The position numbers and the translations under genes were made by a program. Positions 1-5,486 of a stretch of DNA of 5,486 nt are shown in pieces. This DNA is from Deltaproteobacteria bacterium (lineage in GTDB: Bacteria; Desulfobacterota; DSM-4660; Desulfatiglandales; B25-G16). The notes under the pieces were generated by a model. The model was not told the origin of the DNA and searched no databases. It saw only the letters and a list, made by a program, of their open reading frames with translations. The stretch lies in assembly GCA_020355145.1 (NCBI GenBank), contig CP070660.1, positions 1,214,509 to 1,219,994 on the forward strand, given 5' to 3'. Each line of letters begins with the position of its first letter. Positions within the stretch are counted from its first letter, which is position 1.

Positions 1-389
1 ACCCTTGTCCTGGATCTGGGGCCTCTGCTTGCCCCAGAGAAGATTTGGCTGAATATACCTGAACCCCCTCCCCTCTTCCGGCCGCCGATATCTCCAAAGC
101 CAAATTCCCTGAATATATCGCTAAAGTCAAAACTTCTGAATATATCCTCTTGCGTGTATCTCTGCTGAAAGCCCTCGGCACCGAACATGTCATACTGTTT
201 TCTCTTCTCCGGATCGCTCAATACAGCATAGGCCTCACTAATATCTTTAAATCTCTCTTCGGCGGCCTTGTTCCCCTTGTTCCTGTCAGGGTGGTATTTC
301 ATAGCCATCTTCCTGTAGGCCTTTTTAATACCCTCAGTGCTGGCGGATTTATTTACCCCGAGTATCTTATAGTAATCTTTGTCGGACAT
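1..389 (-). CDS. DnaJ/Hsp40-family co-chaperone, N-terminal part (cut by left edge)
   Basis: Translating the reverse strand from the ATG at 389 gives 129 residues with no stop before the window edge. Residues 5-70 form a J domain (start MSDKDYYKILGV) with the Hsp70-activating HPD tripeptide at 33-35 and the helix IV sequence DPEKRKQYDMFG. A Gly/Phe-rich linker follows, with repeated (D)IFR-type units (EDIFRSF, SDIFREFG, GIFSQIF) and then a Gly/Arg/Ser-rich stretch. J proteins stimulate the ATPase of DnaK and deliver unfolded substrates in the cytoplasm. The linker resembles DnaJ-like proteins with a C-terminal substrate-binding domain rather than the classical GGFGG-rich DnaJ linker. The zinc-finger and C-terminal domains lie outside the window, so classical DnaJ versus CbpA-like cannot be decided, and I give no symbol. 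The only strong purine run before the start (GAGGGG, 405-410) is 15 bases away, so the ribosome site is weak. It lies downstream of queF on the same strand. Confidence 0.93.
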   Translation of the reverse strand, partial: MSDKDYYKILGVNKSASTEGIKKAYRKMAMKYHPDRNKGNKAAEERFKDISEAYAVLSDPEKRKQYDMFGAEGFQQRYTQEDIFRSFDFSDIFREFGFGDIGGRKRGGGSGIFSQIFSGASRGPRSRTR

Positions 390-435
390 CTCTATTGTAA
401 GCTACCCCTCATGTATTCTTGGTAATATACATAGA

Positions 436-464
436 AATATAAGCTGGACTGAAATTAAAGTCAA
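436..464 (-). promoter_or_regulatory. Sigma70-type promoter for the DnaJ-family gene
   Basis: On the reverse strand, TTGACT (464-459, 5 of 6 consensus positions) and TATATT (441-436, 5 of 6) are separated by exactly 17 bases. The -35 box overlaps the TGA stop codon of the queF-like gene (463-461). Transcription would begin near 429, leaving a leader of about 40 bases before the ATG at 389. This is inferred from consensus only. The spacing and match are better than any other candidate in the window. No heat-shock operator such as a CIRCE repeat is visible. Confidence 0.5.
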
Positions 465-850
465 GAAGGCACATTTCCCCTCGTGGATATGGTTTTAGCC
501 ACTATCCCTCCCCTTGTAGCCCAACAGATCGTCACTGTCAGCCAATCAGGCTCACAGGTCTTATACAGGAGATCGGCAATCTCCTCGGTGATATATTCCT
601 GCCAGTTTCTCTTGTTTCTCCACATCATTAGATAATCCCTGACTGATTTGCCTTCCAGGATCTTTTCCCTCGGTCTGTATTGGATTGTGACAACACCTTG
701 ATCATGCCTTTCCGAGACAGGGCAAAGGGACTGGAATTCCGGGTATTCCCATTCGATTACGGGTGTATGCCCTCTTGCGGGAAATGTAGTTAATCTGACC
801 CCTTCAGGGATCTCAACCCTGGCCCCTGATGCCATTGAATAGTCGGTCAT
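461..850 (-). CDS. queF: QueF-family protein, NADPH-dependent preQ0 (7-cyano-7-deazaguanine) reductase-like
   Basis: This 129-residue protein aligns without gaps to the core of type I (unimodular) QueF, which reduces the nitrile preQ0 to preQ1 with NADPH in queuosine tRNA biosynthesis in the cytoplasm. It has the family core EYPEFQSLCP with the nucleophilic Cys at 43, the catalytic Asp at 50, Glu66 opening the QueF motif, Glu85 for substrate binding and a C-terminal RGGI at 113-116. It is shorter than the roughly 165-residue Bacillus protein, mainly at the N-terminus. Two oddities stand out. The position of the catalytic His in the FHED segment is Gln84 (WQEY). The NADPH motif E(S/L)K(S/A)hK(L/Y)(Y/F/W) reads EGKSVRDY. 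Activity as a standard reductase is therefore likely but not certain. The ATG at 850 has a strong Shine-Dalgarno 8 bases upstream. No other queuosine genes are in the window. The fold is shared with GTP cyclohydrolase I, but the SLCP and RGG signatures favour QueF. Confidence 0.88.
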   Translation of the reverse strand: MTDYSMASGARVEIPEGVRLTTFPARGHTPVIEWEYPEFQSLCPVSERHDQGVVTIQYRPREKILEGKSVRDYLMMWRNKRNWQEYITEEIADLLYKTCEPDWLTVTICWATRGGIVAKTISTRGNVPS

Positions 851-858
851 CTGAGATT

Positions 859-865
859 CCTCCCC
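859..865 (-). promoter_or_regulatory. Ribosome binding site of the queF-like gene
   Basis: The reverse strand reads GGGGAGG, ending 8 bases before the ATG at 850. It is a near-ideal Shine-Dalgarno and fixes the short N-terminus of this QueF, arguing against a longer unseen start. Confidence 0.75.
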
Positions 866-904
866 TGTCTTTGTGGATCATAATTGAAGCAATGTTCACC
901 TGAC

Positions 905-933
905 ATGTTTAAAGATTGAGCGGTAAATGTCAA
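905..933 (-). promoter_or_regulatory. Possible promoter of the queF-like gene
   Basis: A perfect TTGACA -35 hexamer is present on the reverse strand (933-928). The hexamer 17 bases downstream, AAACAT (910-905), matches the -10 consensus at only 3 of 6 positions. A better -10-like TATGAT (882-877) is too far away to pair with it. Its place in the divergent intergenic region is right for a queF promoter, but the exact site is uncertain. Confidence 0.28.
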
Positions 934-975
934 TATCAAGTTATCTAAGGTATTAAGATATGGTTCATAAATTAT

Positions 976-1004
976 TTGATTTTAATTTCGATGCATAAGA
1001 TACT
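976..1004 (+). promoter_or_regulatory. Possible promoter of the nuclease-cca-trpS-scpA operon
   Basis: TTGATT (976-981) and GATACT (999-1004) are each 4 of 6 matches to the sigma70 hexamers, with a 17-base spacer. They would start transcription near 1011, about 45 bases before the TTG start at 1056. The surrounding region is AT-rich and contains no gene. This is a consensus match only; AT-rich DNA gives such matches by chance. Confidence 0.33.
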
Positions 1005-1040
1005 AAACAACTAAGGGTTTGAGGCTATTTTAGTAGTTAC

Positions 1041-1046
1041 AGAGGG
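1041..1046 (+). promoter_or_regulatory. Ribosome binding site supporting a TTG start
   Basis: AGAGGG lies 9 bases before the TTG at 1056. The in-frame stop at 1020-1022 leaves no ATG between it and this site. The next in-frame ATG (1188) would delete the membrane anchor. This site therefore decides the start codon of the nuclease gene. Confidence 0.6.
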
Positions 1047-1055
1047 ATAGGTAGA

Positions 1056-1613
1056 TTGATTCACTACCGAAGATATATCTTAGCCAGTGGTTCTATTGTC
1101 TTCATTGTTCTTTTAGTGCTTTTAAAGGGTTGGGATTCAAACCAATGGGCTGAAAGGGAAGTCAGAGGACCCCTCGTCCCAATAAGGATGGACAAGTCAG
1201 CCATCCGCCCGGATAACGGGGATAGCTTTTTTTACAGAAATCTTCCCATAAGGATCTTAGGTATAGATGCACCGGAAATCGTCCATAGAGAACACGGGAT
1301 ATTTGAGGATCAGCCATATGGCAGAAAGGCGGCAGCAATGACCATGGATACCCTAAGAAAGGCCAAGGTTATTGAATACCTTTCCTTTCAAGACGATAAA
1401 TATGGCCGTCTTCTGGCACATGTATTCGTGGATGGAGAACTTTTATCTGTCCATTTGATCAGGGCCGGATTAGCATATGAGAATATATCCTATTACGGAG
1501 ATAATGGATTTCCTGATCTGGCAGAGAGGATTTTAGATGCTGCCCGGGAATCCCCGAGGCCACCATTTGAGGAACCATACAGATGGCGCCGGAGGCATCA
1601 GAAAAGGAGATGA
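1056..1613 (+). CDS. Membrane-anchored SNase-like (thermonuclease-family) nuclease
   Basis: This 185-residue protein carries a staphylococcal nuclease-like (TNase) domain at about residues 50-150. Matching it to S. aureus nuclease, the calcium ligands and catalytic residues are all present: Asp56 (in DNGDSF), Arg66, Asp71 and Glu74 (in RILGIDAPE), and Arg118 (in DDKYGRLLAHVF). The segment LLSVHLIRAGLA at 129-140 matches the usual C-terminal helix region. It should therefore be a catalytically intact, calcium-dependent phosphodiesterase on DNA and/or RNA. The N-terminus has an Arg pair followed by a hydrophobic stretch (about 8-23) ending in Lys, with no clear signal-peptidase site. It is probably an inner-membrane signal anchor with the domain on the outer face. 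The C-terminus is very basic (RWRRRHQKRR). The start codon is TTG, chosen because of its upstream AGAGGG and because later starts would lose the anchor. The 3' end overlaps the next gene by 31 bases, implying co-transcription and translational coupling. The physiological substrate is unknown. Confidence 0.88.
   Translation: MIHYRRYILASGSIVFIVLLVLLKGWDSNQWAEREVRGPLVPIRMDKSAIRPDNGDSFFYRNLPIRILGIDAPEIVHREHGIFEDQPYGRKAAAMTMDTLRKAKVIEYLSFQDDKYGRLLAHVFVDGELLSVHLIRAGLAYENISYYGDNGFPDLAERILDAARESPRPPFEEPYRWRRRHQKRR
1569..1574 (+). promoter_or_regulatory. Ribosome binding site deciding the cca start
   Basis: GAGGAA ends 8 bases before the ATG at 1583. The alternative ATG at 1610 would form a neat ATGA overlap with the nuclease stop, but its AGGAG abuts the start with no spacer. 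The other GGAGG (1591-1595) is 14 bases away from it. The upstream start is therefore preferred, though the first nine residues it adds (MAPEASEKE) are not part of any conserved motif. Confidence 0.5.
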
Positions 1614-4273
1614 AAAAACACACCCCCCACCTCGAGGTAATAACCACCCATGTGAATGCCGACTTTGATGCACTGGCATCCATGCTGGCTGCCAAAAAAC
1701 TCTATCCTGAGGCCATAATGGTATTTCCCGGTGCCCAGGAAAAGAATTTGAGGAATTTTTTTCTGCACACAAGTTCATATCTCTTTGATTTCGTACGTAT
1801 AAAAGATGTTGATTTAAATAAGATTAATAGACTTATCCTGGTGGACACGCGTCAGAAAAGGCGGATTGGCAAATTTAAAAAACTCTTAGACCGGAATGAT
1901 ATGGAGGTACACATATATGATCATCACCCGCCATCCGATGATGATATCAAGGGTGATCTTGAGATTATCCAAGAACATGGGGCGGGCATATCCAGGATGA
2001 CAGAGATAATAAGGGAAAAGGGGATCAAGATTACCCCTGATGAGGCAACCCTGATGTCACTCGGTATCTATGAGGATACTGGCTCTTTTACCTTTTCCTC
2101 TACAAAGACAGAGGATTATGAAGCCGCTGCCTGGCTATTAGAGCAGGGAGCATCTCTTAATACAATCTCTGATATGTTAACCAGAGAGCTAACTGCTGAA
2201 CAGGTATGGCTTTTGAATGATTTGATGGCCTCTGCCACCAAGAACAATATCAATGGTATCGAGGTGGTTATAGCCAAGGCCAAGAGTGATAGGTATATAG
2301 GTGATTTTGCCGTTCTGGTTCAAAAGTTTATGGAGATGGAGAATCTCAATGTCTTATTTGCACTCGCACAGATGGAAAACAGGGTCTATCTGGTAGCCAG
2401 GAGCAGGATTCCAGAGGTAAATGTCGCCGAGATCGCCTTTGAATTTGGTGGTGGAGGGCATCCACAGGCCGCCTCAGCTACGATTATCGAAAAAACCCTC
2501 ATCCAGGCAGAGGAAGATCTTCACAGCATCCTTTTAAGGCGGATAGATTTTGAGAGAACGGCTAAGGACATGATGACCTCTCCTGTCATCAATATATCAT
2601 CTGAGGTCACTATAAGAGAGGCAAATGATACATTAACCCGCTACAATATCAATTTTTTGATGGTTGTTGATGAAGGTAAGATACTCAAGGGATATATCTC
2701 GAGGCAGATGGTAGATAGGGCCATTTTCCTGGGCCTGGAGATGAGGCCTGTAAGAGAATATATGAATGTGGAATTTTATCATGTAGGACCTGAGACCACC
2801 TTGAACCAGATACAGGATTTGATTATAAGTAACAAGGTCGGCGTTCTACCTGTATTAAAGGGCAGTGAGCTGATTGGAGTTATTACAAGAACAGACCTTT
2901 TAAATATACTGATAGAACGATCATCTACACCCGAGTTTCTTTATGATTCAGAGGAGGAACTTCCTAGGTTCGTTCGGAAAAAGAATATCGGAAATTTACT
3001 CAAAGAACGCTTACCCGATAAGATAATAAGGTTATTAAAGGACCTGGGAGAGCTAGCTGACAGGCTTGATTATAATGCCTATCTGGTGGGTGGTCTCGTA
3101 AGGGATGTTATCTTAAAAAGGGAAAATCTTGATGTGGATATCGTTATTGAGGGAGATGGTATCAAGTTCGCCAGGACTTCTGCCTCTCACCTTGGTGCCA
3201 AGGTTAGGAGTTATCCCAAGTTTGGGACTGCTGTTCTGGTTATGCCGGACGGCTTTAAGATAGATGTTGCAACTGCCAGGATGGAGCATTACGAATCACC
3301 AGCTGCCCTGCCTGAAGTTAAACTGAGTTCCTTGAGGAGGGATCTTTTTAGAAGGGATTTTACCGTCAATACCCTGGCAGTTCACCTTAATAAGGGGCAT
3401 TATGGCACCCTTATAGATCATTTCAGTGCCATGAAGGATATTAAGGAGCGTACTTTAAGGGTAATCCATAACCTCAGTTTTGTTGAAGATCCCACGAGGA
3501 TCTTGAGGGCCATAAGATTTGAACAGCGCTTTGGGTTCAGAATAGGGAGACTTACGGAGACCCTGATTCAAAATGCGGTTAATATACGTTGTTTTGAAAA
3601 TCTCTCCGGCCAAAGGCTTTTTATCGAACTGCAGATGATCTTAAAGGAAGAGGATCCTATAGGGGCAATAGAGAGGATGGATGGATATGGTCTTCTGAAG
3701 TTTATCTCACCCGAGCTTAGACTTACCGAGGAGGTAAGGACTATCCTGAAAGAGATAAAGGGGATTTTGGTATGGTTTGATCTCCTTTACTTGGGTATTG
3801 CCTATGAACCGTGGAAGGTGTACTTTCTTGGTCTAAGCTCTTGTTTAAGCGATGATGCATTTAAGAATCTAATAAAAAGGCTGCAGCTTCAGGATAAGGA
3901 GATGGAGGGTATGATTTCCGCACGCCAGGAGGAAGGACGTGTACTAAGGGAACTTTATCGTTTAAAGGGCAAGAATAGGTATTCTATATATAGGGTTCTC
4001 TCCCCACTTCCTGCTGAGGTCTTGCTCTATGCCATGGCCAAGTCCAGGGGGGAAAAGACAAAGAGATACATATCAACCTTTTTTACCAGGCTTAAAGGCA
4101 CGGAGGTCTTTTTAAAGGGCAAGGATCTAATTGCTATGGGTTATAAGCCCGGCCCATTTTTTAAGGAGATATTGGAGGGCCTCCTGGAGGCAAAGCTGGA
4201 GGGTGATGTGAGCACAAAGGAGGATGAGATCGAATTTGTAAAGGATAGATTTGGTAGCTTACTTGATACTTAA
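1583..4273 (+). CDS. cca: DHH-CBS-poly(A) polymerase fusion: tRNA nucleotidyltransferase (CCA-adding class)
   Basis: This 896-residue, three-part protein starts with a DHH phosphoesterase domain (about 17-170). It has THVNADFDA at 21-29, LVDT with Asp88, YDHH at 112-115 and GIYEDTGSF at 161-169. A DHHA1 domain with FGGGGHPQAAS follows at 288-298. Two CBS domains span about 330-383 and 390-445. The C-terminal half (about 485-896) is a class II tRNA nucleotidyltransferase. It shows GG at 503-504, Arg507-Asp508, catalytic Asp517 and Asp519 in LDVDIV, ribose-contact motif RRDFTVNTLA at 590-599, and the EDPTR motif at 635-639 whose Asp and Arg act as the nucleotide template in CCA enzymes. A C-terminal GKDLIAMGYKPGP element is also present. 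It adds or repairs the 3' CCA of tRNA in the cytoplasm. Large enzymes of this layout are known from Aquifex and Thermotoga. Sequence alone does not tell CCA-adding from CC- or A-only enzymes. All DHH metal ligands look intact, so a nuclease or phosphatase activity is plausible but unassigned; CBS pairs often bind adenine nucleotides. It is co-transcribed with the nuclease upstream. An alternative start at 1610 is possible. Confidence 0.93.
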   Translation: MAPEASEKEMKKHTPHLEVITTHVNADFDALASMLAAKKLYPEAIMVFPGAQEKNLRNFFLHTSSYLFDFVRIKDVDLNKINRLILVDTRQKRRIGKFKKLLDRNDMEVHIYDHHPPSDDDIKGDLEIIQEHGAGISRMTEIIREKGIKITPDEATLMSLGIYEDTGSFTFSSTKTEDYEAAAWLLEQGASLNTISDMLTRELTAEQVWLLNDLMASATKNNINGIEVVIAKAKSDRYIGDFAVLVQKFMEMENLNVLFALAQMENRVYLVARSRIPEVNVAEIAFEFGGGGHPQAASATIIEKTLIQAEEDLHSILLRRIDFERTAKDMMTSPVINISSEVTIREANDTLTRYNINFLMVVDEGKILKGYISRQMVDRAIFLGLEMRPVREYMNVEFYHVGPETTLNQIQDLIISNKVGVLPVLKGSELIGVITRTDLLNILIERSSTPEFLYDSEEELPRFVRKKNIGNLLKERLPDKIIRLLKDLGELADRLDYNAYLVGGLVRDVILKRENLDVDIVIEGDGIKFARTSASHLGAKVRSYPKFGTAVLVMPDGFKIDVATARMEHYESPAALPEVKLSSLRRDLFRRDFTVNTLAVHLNKGHYGTLIDHFSAMKDIKERTLRVIHNLSFVEDPTRILRAIRFEQRFGFRIGRLTETLIQNAVNIRCFENLSGQRLFIELQMILKEEDPIGAIERMDGYGLLKFISPELRLTEEVRTILKEIKGILVWFDLLYLGIAYEPWKVYFLGLSSCLSDDAFKNLIKRLQLQDKEMEGMISARQEEGRVLRELYRLKGKNRYSIYRVLSPLPAEVLLYAMAKSRGEKTKRYISTFFTRLKGTEVFLKGKDLIAMGYKPGPFFKEILEGLLEAKLEGDVSTKEDEIEFVKDRFGSLLDT

Positions 4274-4392
4274 GAGGGATCTTTGCCTGAGCGATTTACC
4301 CAAAGGAAGTGAGGCTTTTAGCTGTTTCGACCGGCTTACTGCGGGATGAATTTCGATATTGTCTCTTATTTCGTGCTTAGGATTGAACATCT

Positions 4393-4397
4393 GGAGG
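4393..4397 (+). promoter_or_regulatory. Ribosome binding site of trpS
   Basis: GGAGG lies 8 bases before the ATG at 4406, a textbook site that fixes the trpS start. It also overlaps the end of an 18-codon mini-ORF (4346-4402) whose TGA sits four bases before that ATG. Confidence 0.75.
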
Positions 4398-4405
4398 ACT
4401 GAGAA

Positions 4406-5389
4406 ATGGAGAGAAAGAGGATAGTGAGCGGCATGAGGCCAACCGGGAGAATCCATCTTGGACATGTTCACGGGGCACTGAATAACTGGCGTTCCCTTCA
4501 AAGGGATTACCAATGCTTTTACTTTATCGCCGACTGGCATGCCTTAACAAGTGAATATGAGCATCCGGAGATTATCAAGCAGACCATCAAGGATATACTT
4601 ATTGACTGGATCGCAATTGGTCTTAGGCCGGAGCAATCGGTGATCTTTGTTCAGTCGAGCATAAAGGAACATTCAGAGCTTCATCTGATTCTTTCCATGT
4701 TTACACCTCTTCCATGGCTGGAAAGAAATCCTACCTATAAGGAGCAGCTCAAGGAAATGGCCCAAAGGGACCTTTATACCTACGGGTTTCTGGGATATCC
4801 GGTTCTCCAGGCGGCTGATATCCTGATGTATAAAGCAAATGGTGTGCCCGTAGGAGAGGATCAGAGCGCTCATATTGAGTTGACAAGGGAGATAGCCCGA
4901 CGTTTCAATCATCTTTATTCAAAGGTTTTTCCTTTGCCGGAGACCCTGCTAACACCAGAGGCCAAGATACTCGGTACTGACAGGAGAAAGATGAGTAACA
5001 GCTACAAGAATGCCATATTTATCTCTGACCGAGAGGAGGTCATAAAAAAAACGGTGGCTCATATGATTACCGATCCTCAGAGGGCCAGGAGATCTGATCC
5101 TGGCAGACCGGATTTCTGTAATGTCTTTACCTTTCATGAGCTATATACCGACAGGGAAAAGGTAAAGGAGATAGAGGAGGGCTGCCGCACGGCAACCATT
5201 GGGTGCGTGGAGTGTAAGCAGATCATGGCATCCAACCTGAATAAGGCCCTGGAACCGTTAAGGGAGAAGAGGAGAGAACTGGAGGCCGATCCTAAAATAA
5301 TAGAAGATATTATCGACGAAGGTAATAAGAAGGCGCGTAAGATTGCCAAAAATACTATGGAACAGGTGAGAGAGGCTGTCAAGATCTGA
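4406..5389 (+). CDS. trpS: Tryptophanyl-tRNA synthetase (class I), with a likely Fe-S cysteine motif
   Basis: At 327 residues this is the usual bacterial TrpRS length. The enzyme activates tryptophan with ATP and charges tRNA(Trp) in the cytoplasm. The N-terminus SGMRPTGRIHLGH carries the HIGH-type ATP motif (HLGH, 17-20). ADWHAL (42-47) and YPVLQAADILMY (131-142), with Asp138 expected to read the indole NH, line the tryptophan pocket. VPVGEDQSAHIELTREIA (147-164) is a strong TrpRS signature. The second ATP motif is KMSNS at 195-199, with Asn for the second Lys of KMSKS. The C-terminal anticodon region holds Cys238, Cys260, Cys267 and Cys270, spaced C-x21-C-x6-C-x2-C. This is almost the C-x22-C-x6-C-x2-C pattern reported to bind [4Fe-4S] in Thermotoga maritima TrpRS. 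It lies 132 bases after cca and 2 bases before scpA, so it is probably operonic. No T-box or Trp-rich leader peptide is seen upstream. Confidence 0.97.
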   Translation: MERKRIVSGMRPTGRIHLGHVHGALNNWRSLQRDYQCFYFIADWHALTSEYEHPEIIKQTIKDILIDWIAIGLRPEQSVIFVQSSIKEHSELHLILSMFTPLPWLERNPTYKEQLKEMAQRDLYTYGFLGYPVLQAADILMYKANGVPVGEDQSAHIELTREIARRFNHLYSKVFPLPETLLTPEAKILGTDRRKMSNSYKNAIFISDREEVIKKTVAHMITDPQRARRSDPGRPDFCNVFTFHELYTDREKVKEIEEGCRTATIGCVECKQIMASNLNKALEPLREKRRELEADPKIIEDIIDEGNKKARKIAKNTMEQVREAVKI

Positions 5390-5391
5390 CC

Positions 5392-5486
5392 ATGATCTTT
5401 ACGACAAAACTTGAGGTATTTGAAGGCCCACTTGATCTACTGCTCCACCTGGTAAAGATAAATGAGGTGGATATCTCAGATATACC
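5392..5486 (+). CDS. scpA: Segregation and condensation protein A, N-terminal fragment (cut by right edge)
   Basis: From the ATG at 5392, 31 codons are read before the window ends. They give MIFTTKLEVFEGPLDLLLHL followed by VKINEVDISDI. The block LEVFEGPLDLLLHL, with a following I/V-D-I segment, is the hallmark N-terminus of ScpA, the kleisin subunit that links the SMC ATPase heads and, with ScpB, condenses and segregates the chromosome. Only 2 bases separate its start from the trpS stop. The nearest purine-rich site (GAGAGAGG, 5368-5375) is 16 bases away, so translation is probably coupled to termination of trpS. The remaining C-terminal winged-helix region, and any scpB after it, are outside the window. 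Confidence 0.93.
   Translation, partial: MIFTTKLEVFEGPLDLLLHLVKINEVDISDI

Noticed and set aside
49..146. Three near-identical copies of CTGAATATATC/CTGAATATACC (49-59, 109-119, 136-146), possible regulatory repeats.
   Set aside because: They are spaced by multiples of three (60 and 27) inside the chaperone coding frame on the reverse strand and encode the repeated (D)IF(R/S) units of the Gly/Phe linker. Coding repetition explains them.
150..425. Plus-strand 91-codon open frame opposite the chaperone gene.
   Set aside because: It lies antisense to a clear J domain, has no ribosome site and resembles no protein family. It is a shadow frame.
942..960. Imperfect inverted repeat TATCT-N9-AGATA in the divergent intergenic region, a possible operator.
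   Set aside because: The arms are only 5 bases and the region is AT-rich, so this is expected by chance. No regulator gene is adjacent.
4285..4318. GCCT...AGGC pairing followed by TTTT after cca, a possible terminator.
   Set aside because: Only four pairs can form, with a loop of over 20 bases and a short T run. This is not a credible intrinsic terminator.
4274..4405. T-box or tryptophan leader upstream of trpS.
   Set aside because: The gap is short, has no terminator/antiterminator hairpins, and the only mini-ORF has no Trp codon.
1..5486. A novel defence or mobile system.
   Set aside because: All long genes belong to recognised housekeeping families. There are no transposase, integrase, toxin-antitoxin, repeat array or att-like signals.

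Overview
The window looks like an ordinary chromosomal housekeeping segment of a Gram-negative anaerobe-type bacterium, most likely deltaproteobacterial (Thermodesulfobacteriota-like) or a neighbouring lineage. This placement is an inference. It rests on moderate GC, heavy use of AGG/AGA and ATA codons, the very large DHH-CBS-nucleotidyltransferase fusion, and a trpS-scpA pair resembling the order I recall from Geobacter-like genomes. I see no mobile element, CRISPR array, tRNA, rRNA or long repeat.

Left part (1-850), minus strand: the N-terminal 129 residues of a DnaJ/Hsp40-family co-chaperone run off the left edge. Upstream of it is a small, complete QueF-family protein (queuosine biosynthesis, preQ0 reduction). 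A good sigma70-type promoter (TTGACT-17-TATATT) overlaps the queF stop codon, so the chaperone gene is probably transcribed at least partly on its own.

Middle (851-1055): a 205-base AT-rich divergent intergenic region with weak promoter-like matches in both directions and no further gene.

Right part (1056-5486), plus strand: four genes in a likely operon. In order they are a membrane-anchored SNase-like nuclease (TTG start), an 896-residue tRNA nucleotidyltransferase of the CCA-adding class with N-terminal DHH/DHHA1 phosphoesterase and paired CBS domains, tryptophanyl-tRNA synthetase, and the beginning of scpA (condensin partner), cut by the right edge. The nuclease and nucleotidyltransferase genes overlap by 31 bases. 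trpS and scpA are separated by 2 bases. A 132-base gap before trpS holds only an 18-codon mini-ORF.

Functionally the window centres on tRNA: queuosine modification, CCA end maturation or repair, and tryptophan charging. Protein folding, an extracytoplasmic nuclease and chromosome segregation sit beside it. I found no convincing undescribed system. The points most worth a second look are a four-cysteine, probable [4Fe-4S] motif in TrpRS, the intact DHH active site fused to the CCA enzyme, and a QueF lacking the usual catalytic histidine and with a degenerate NADPH motif.
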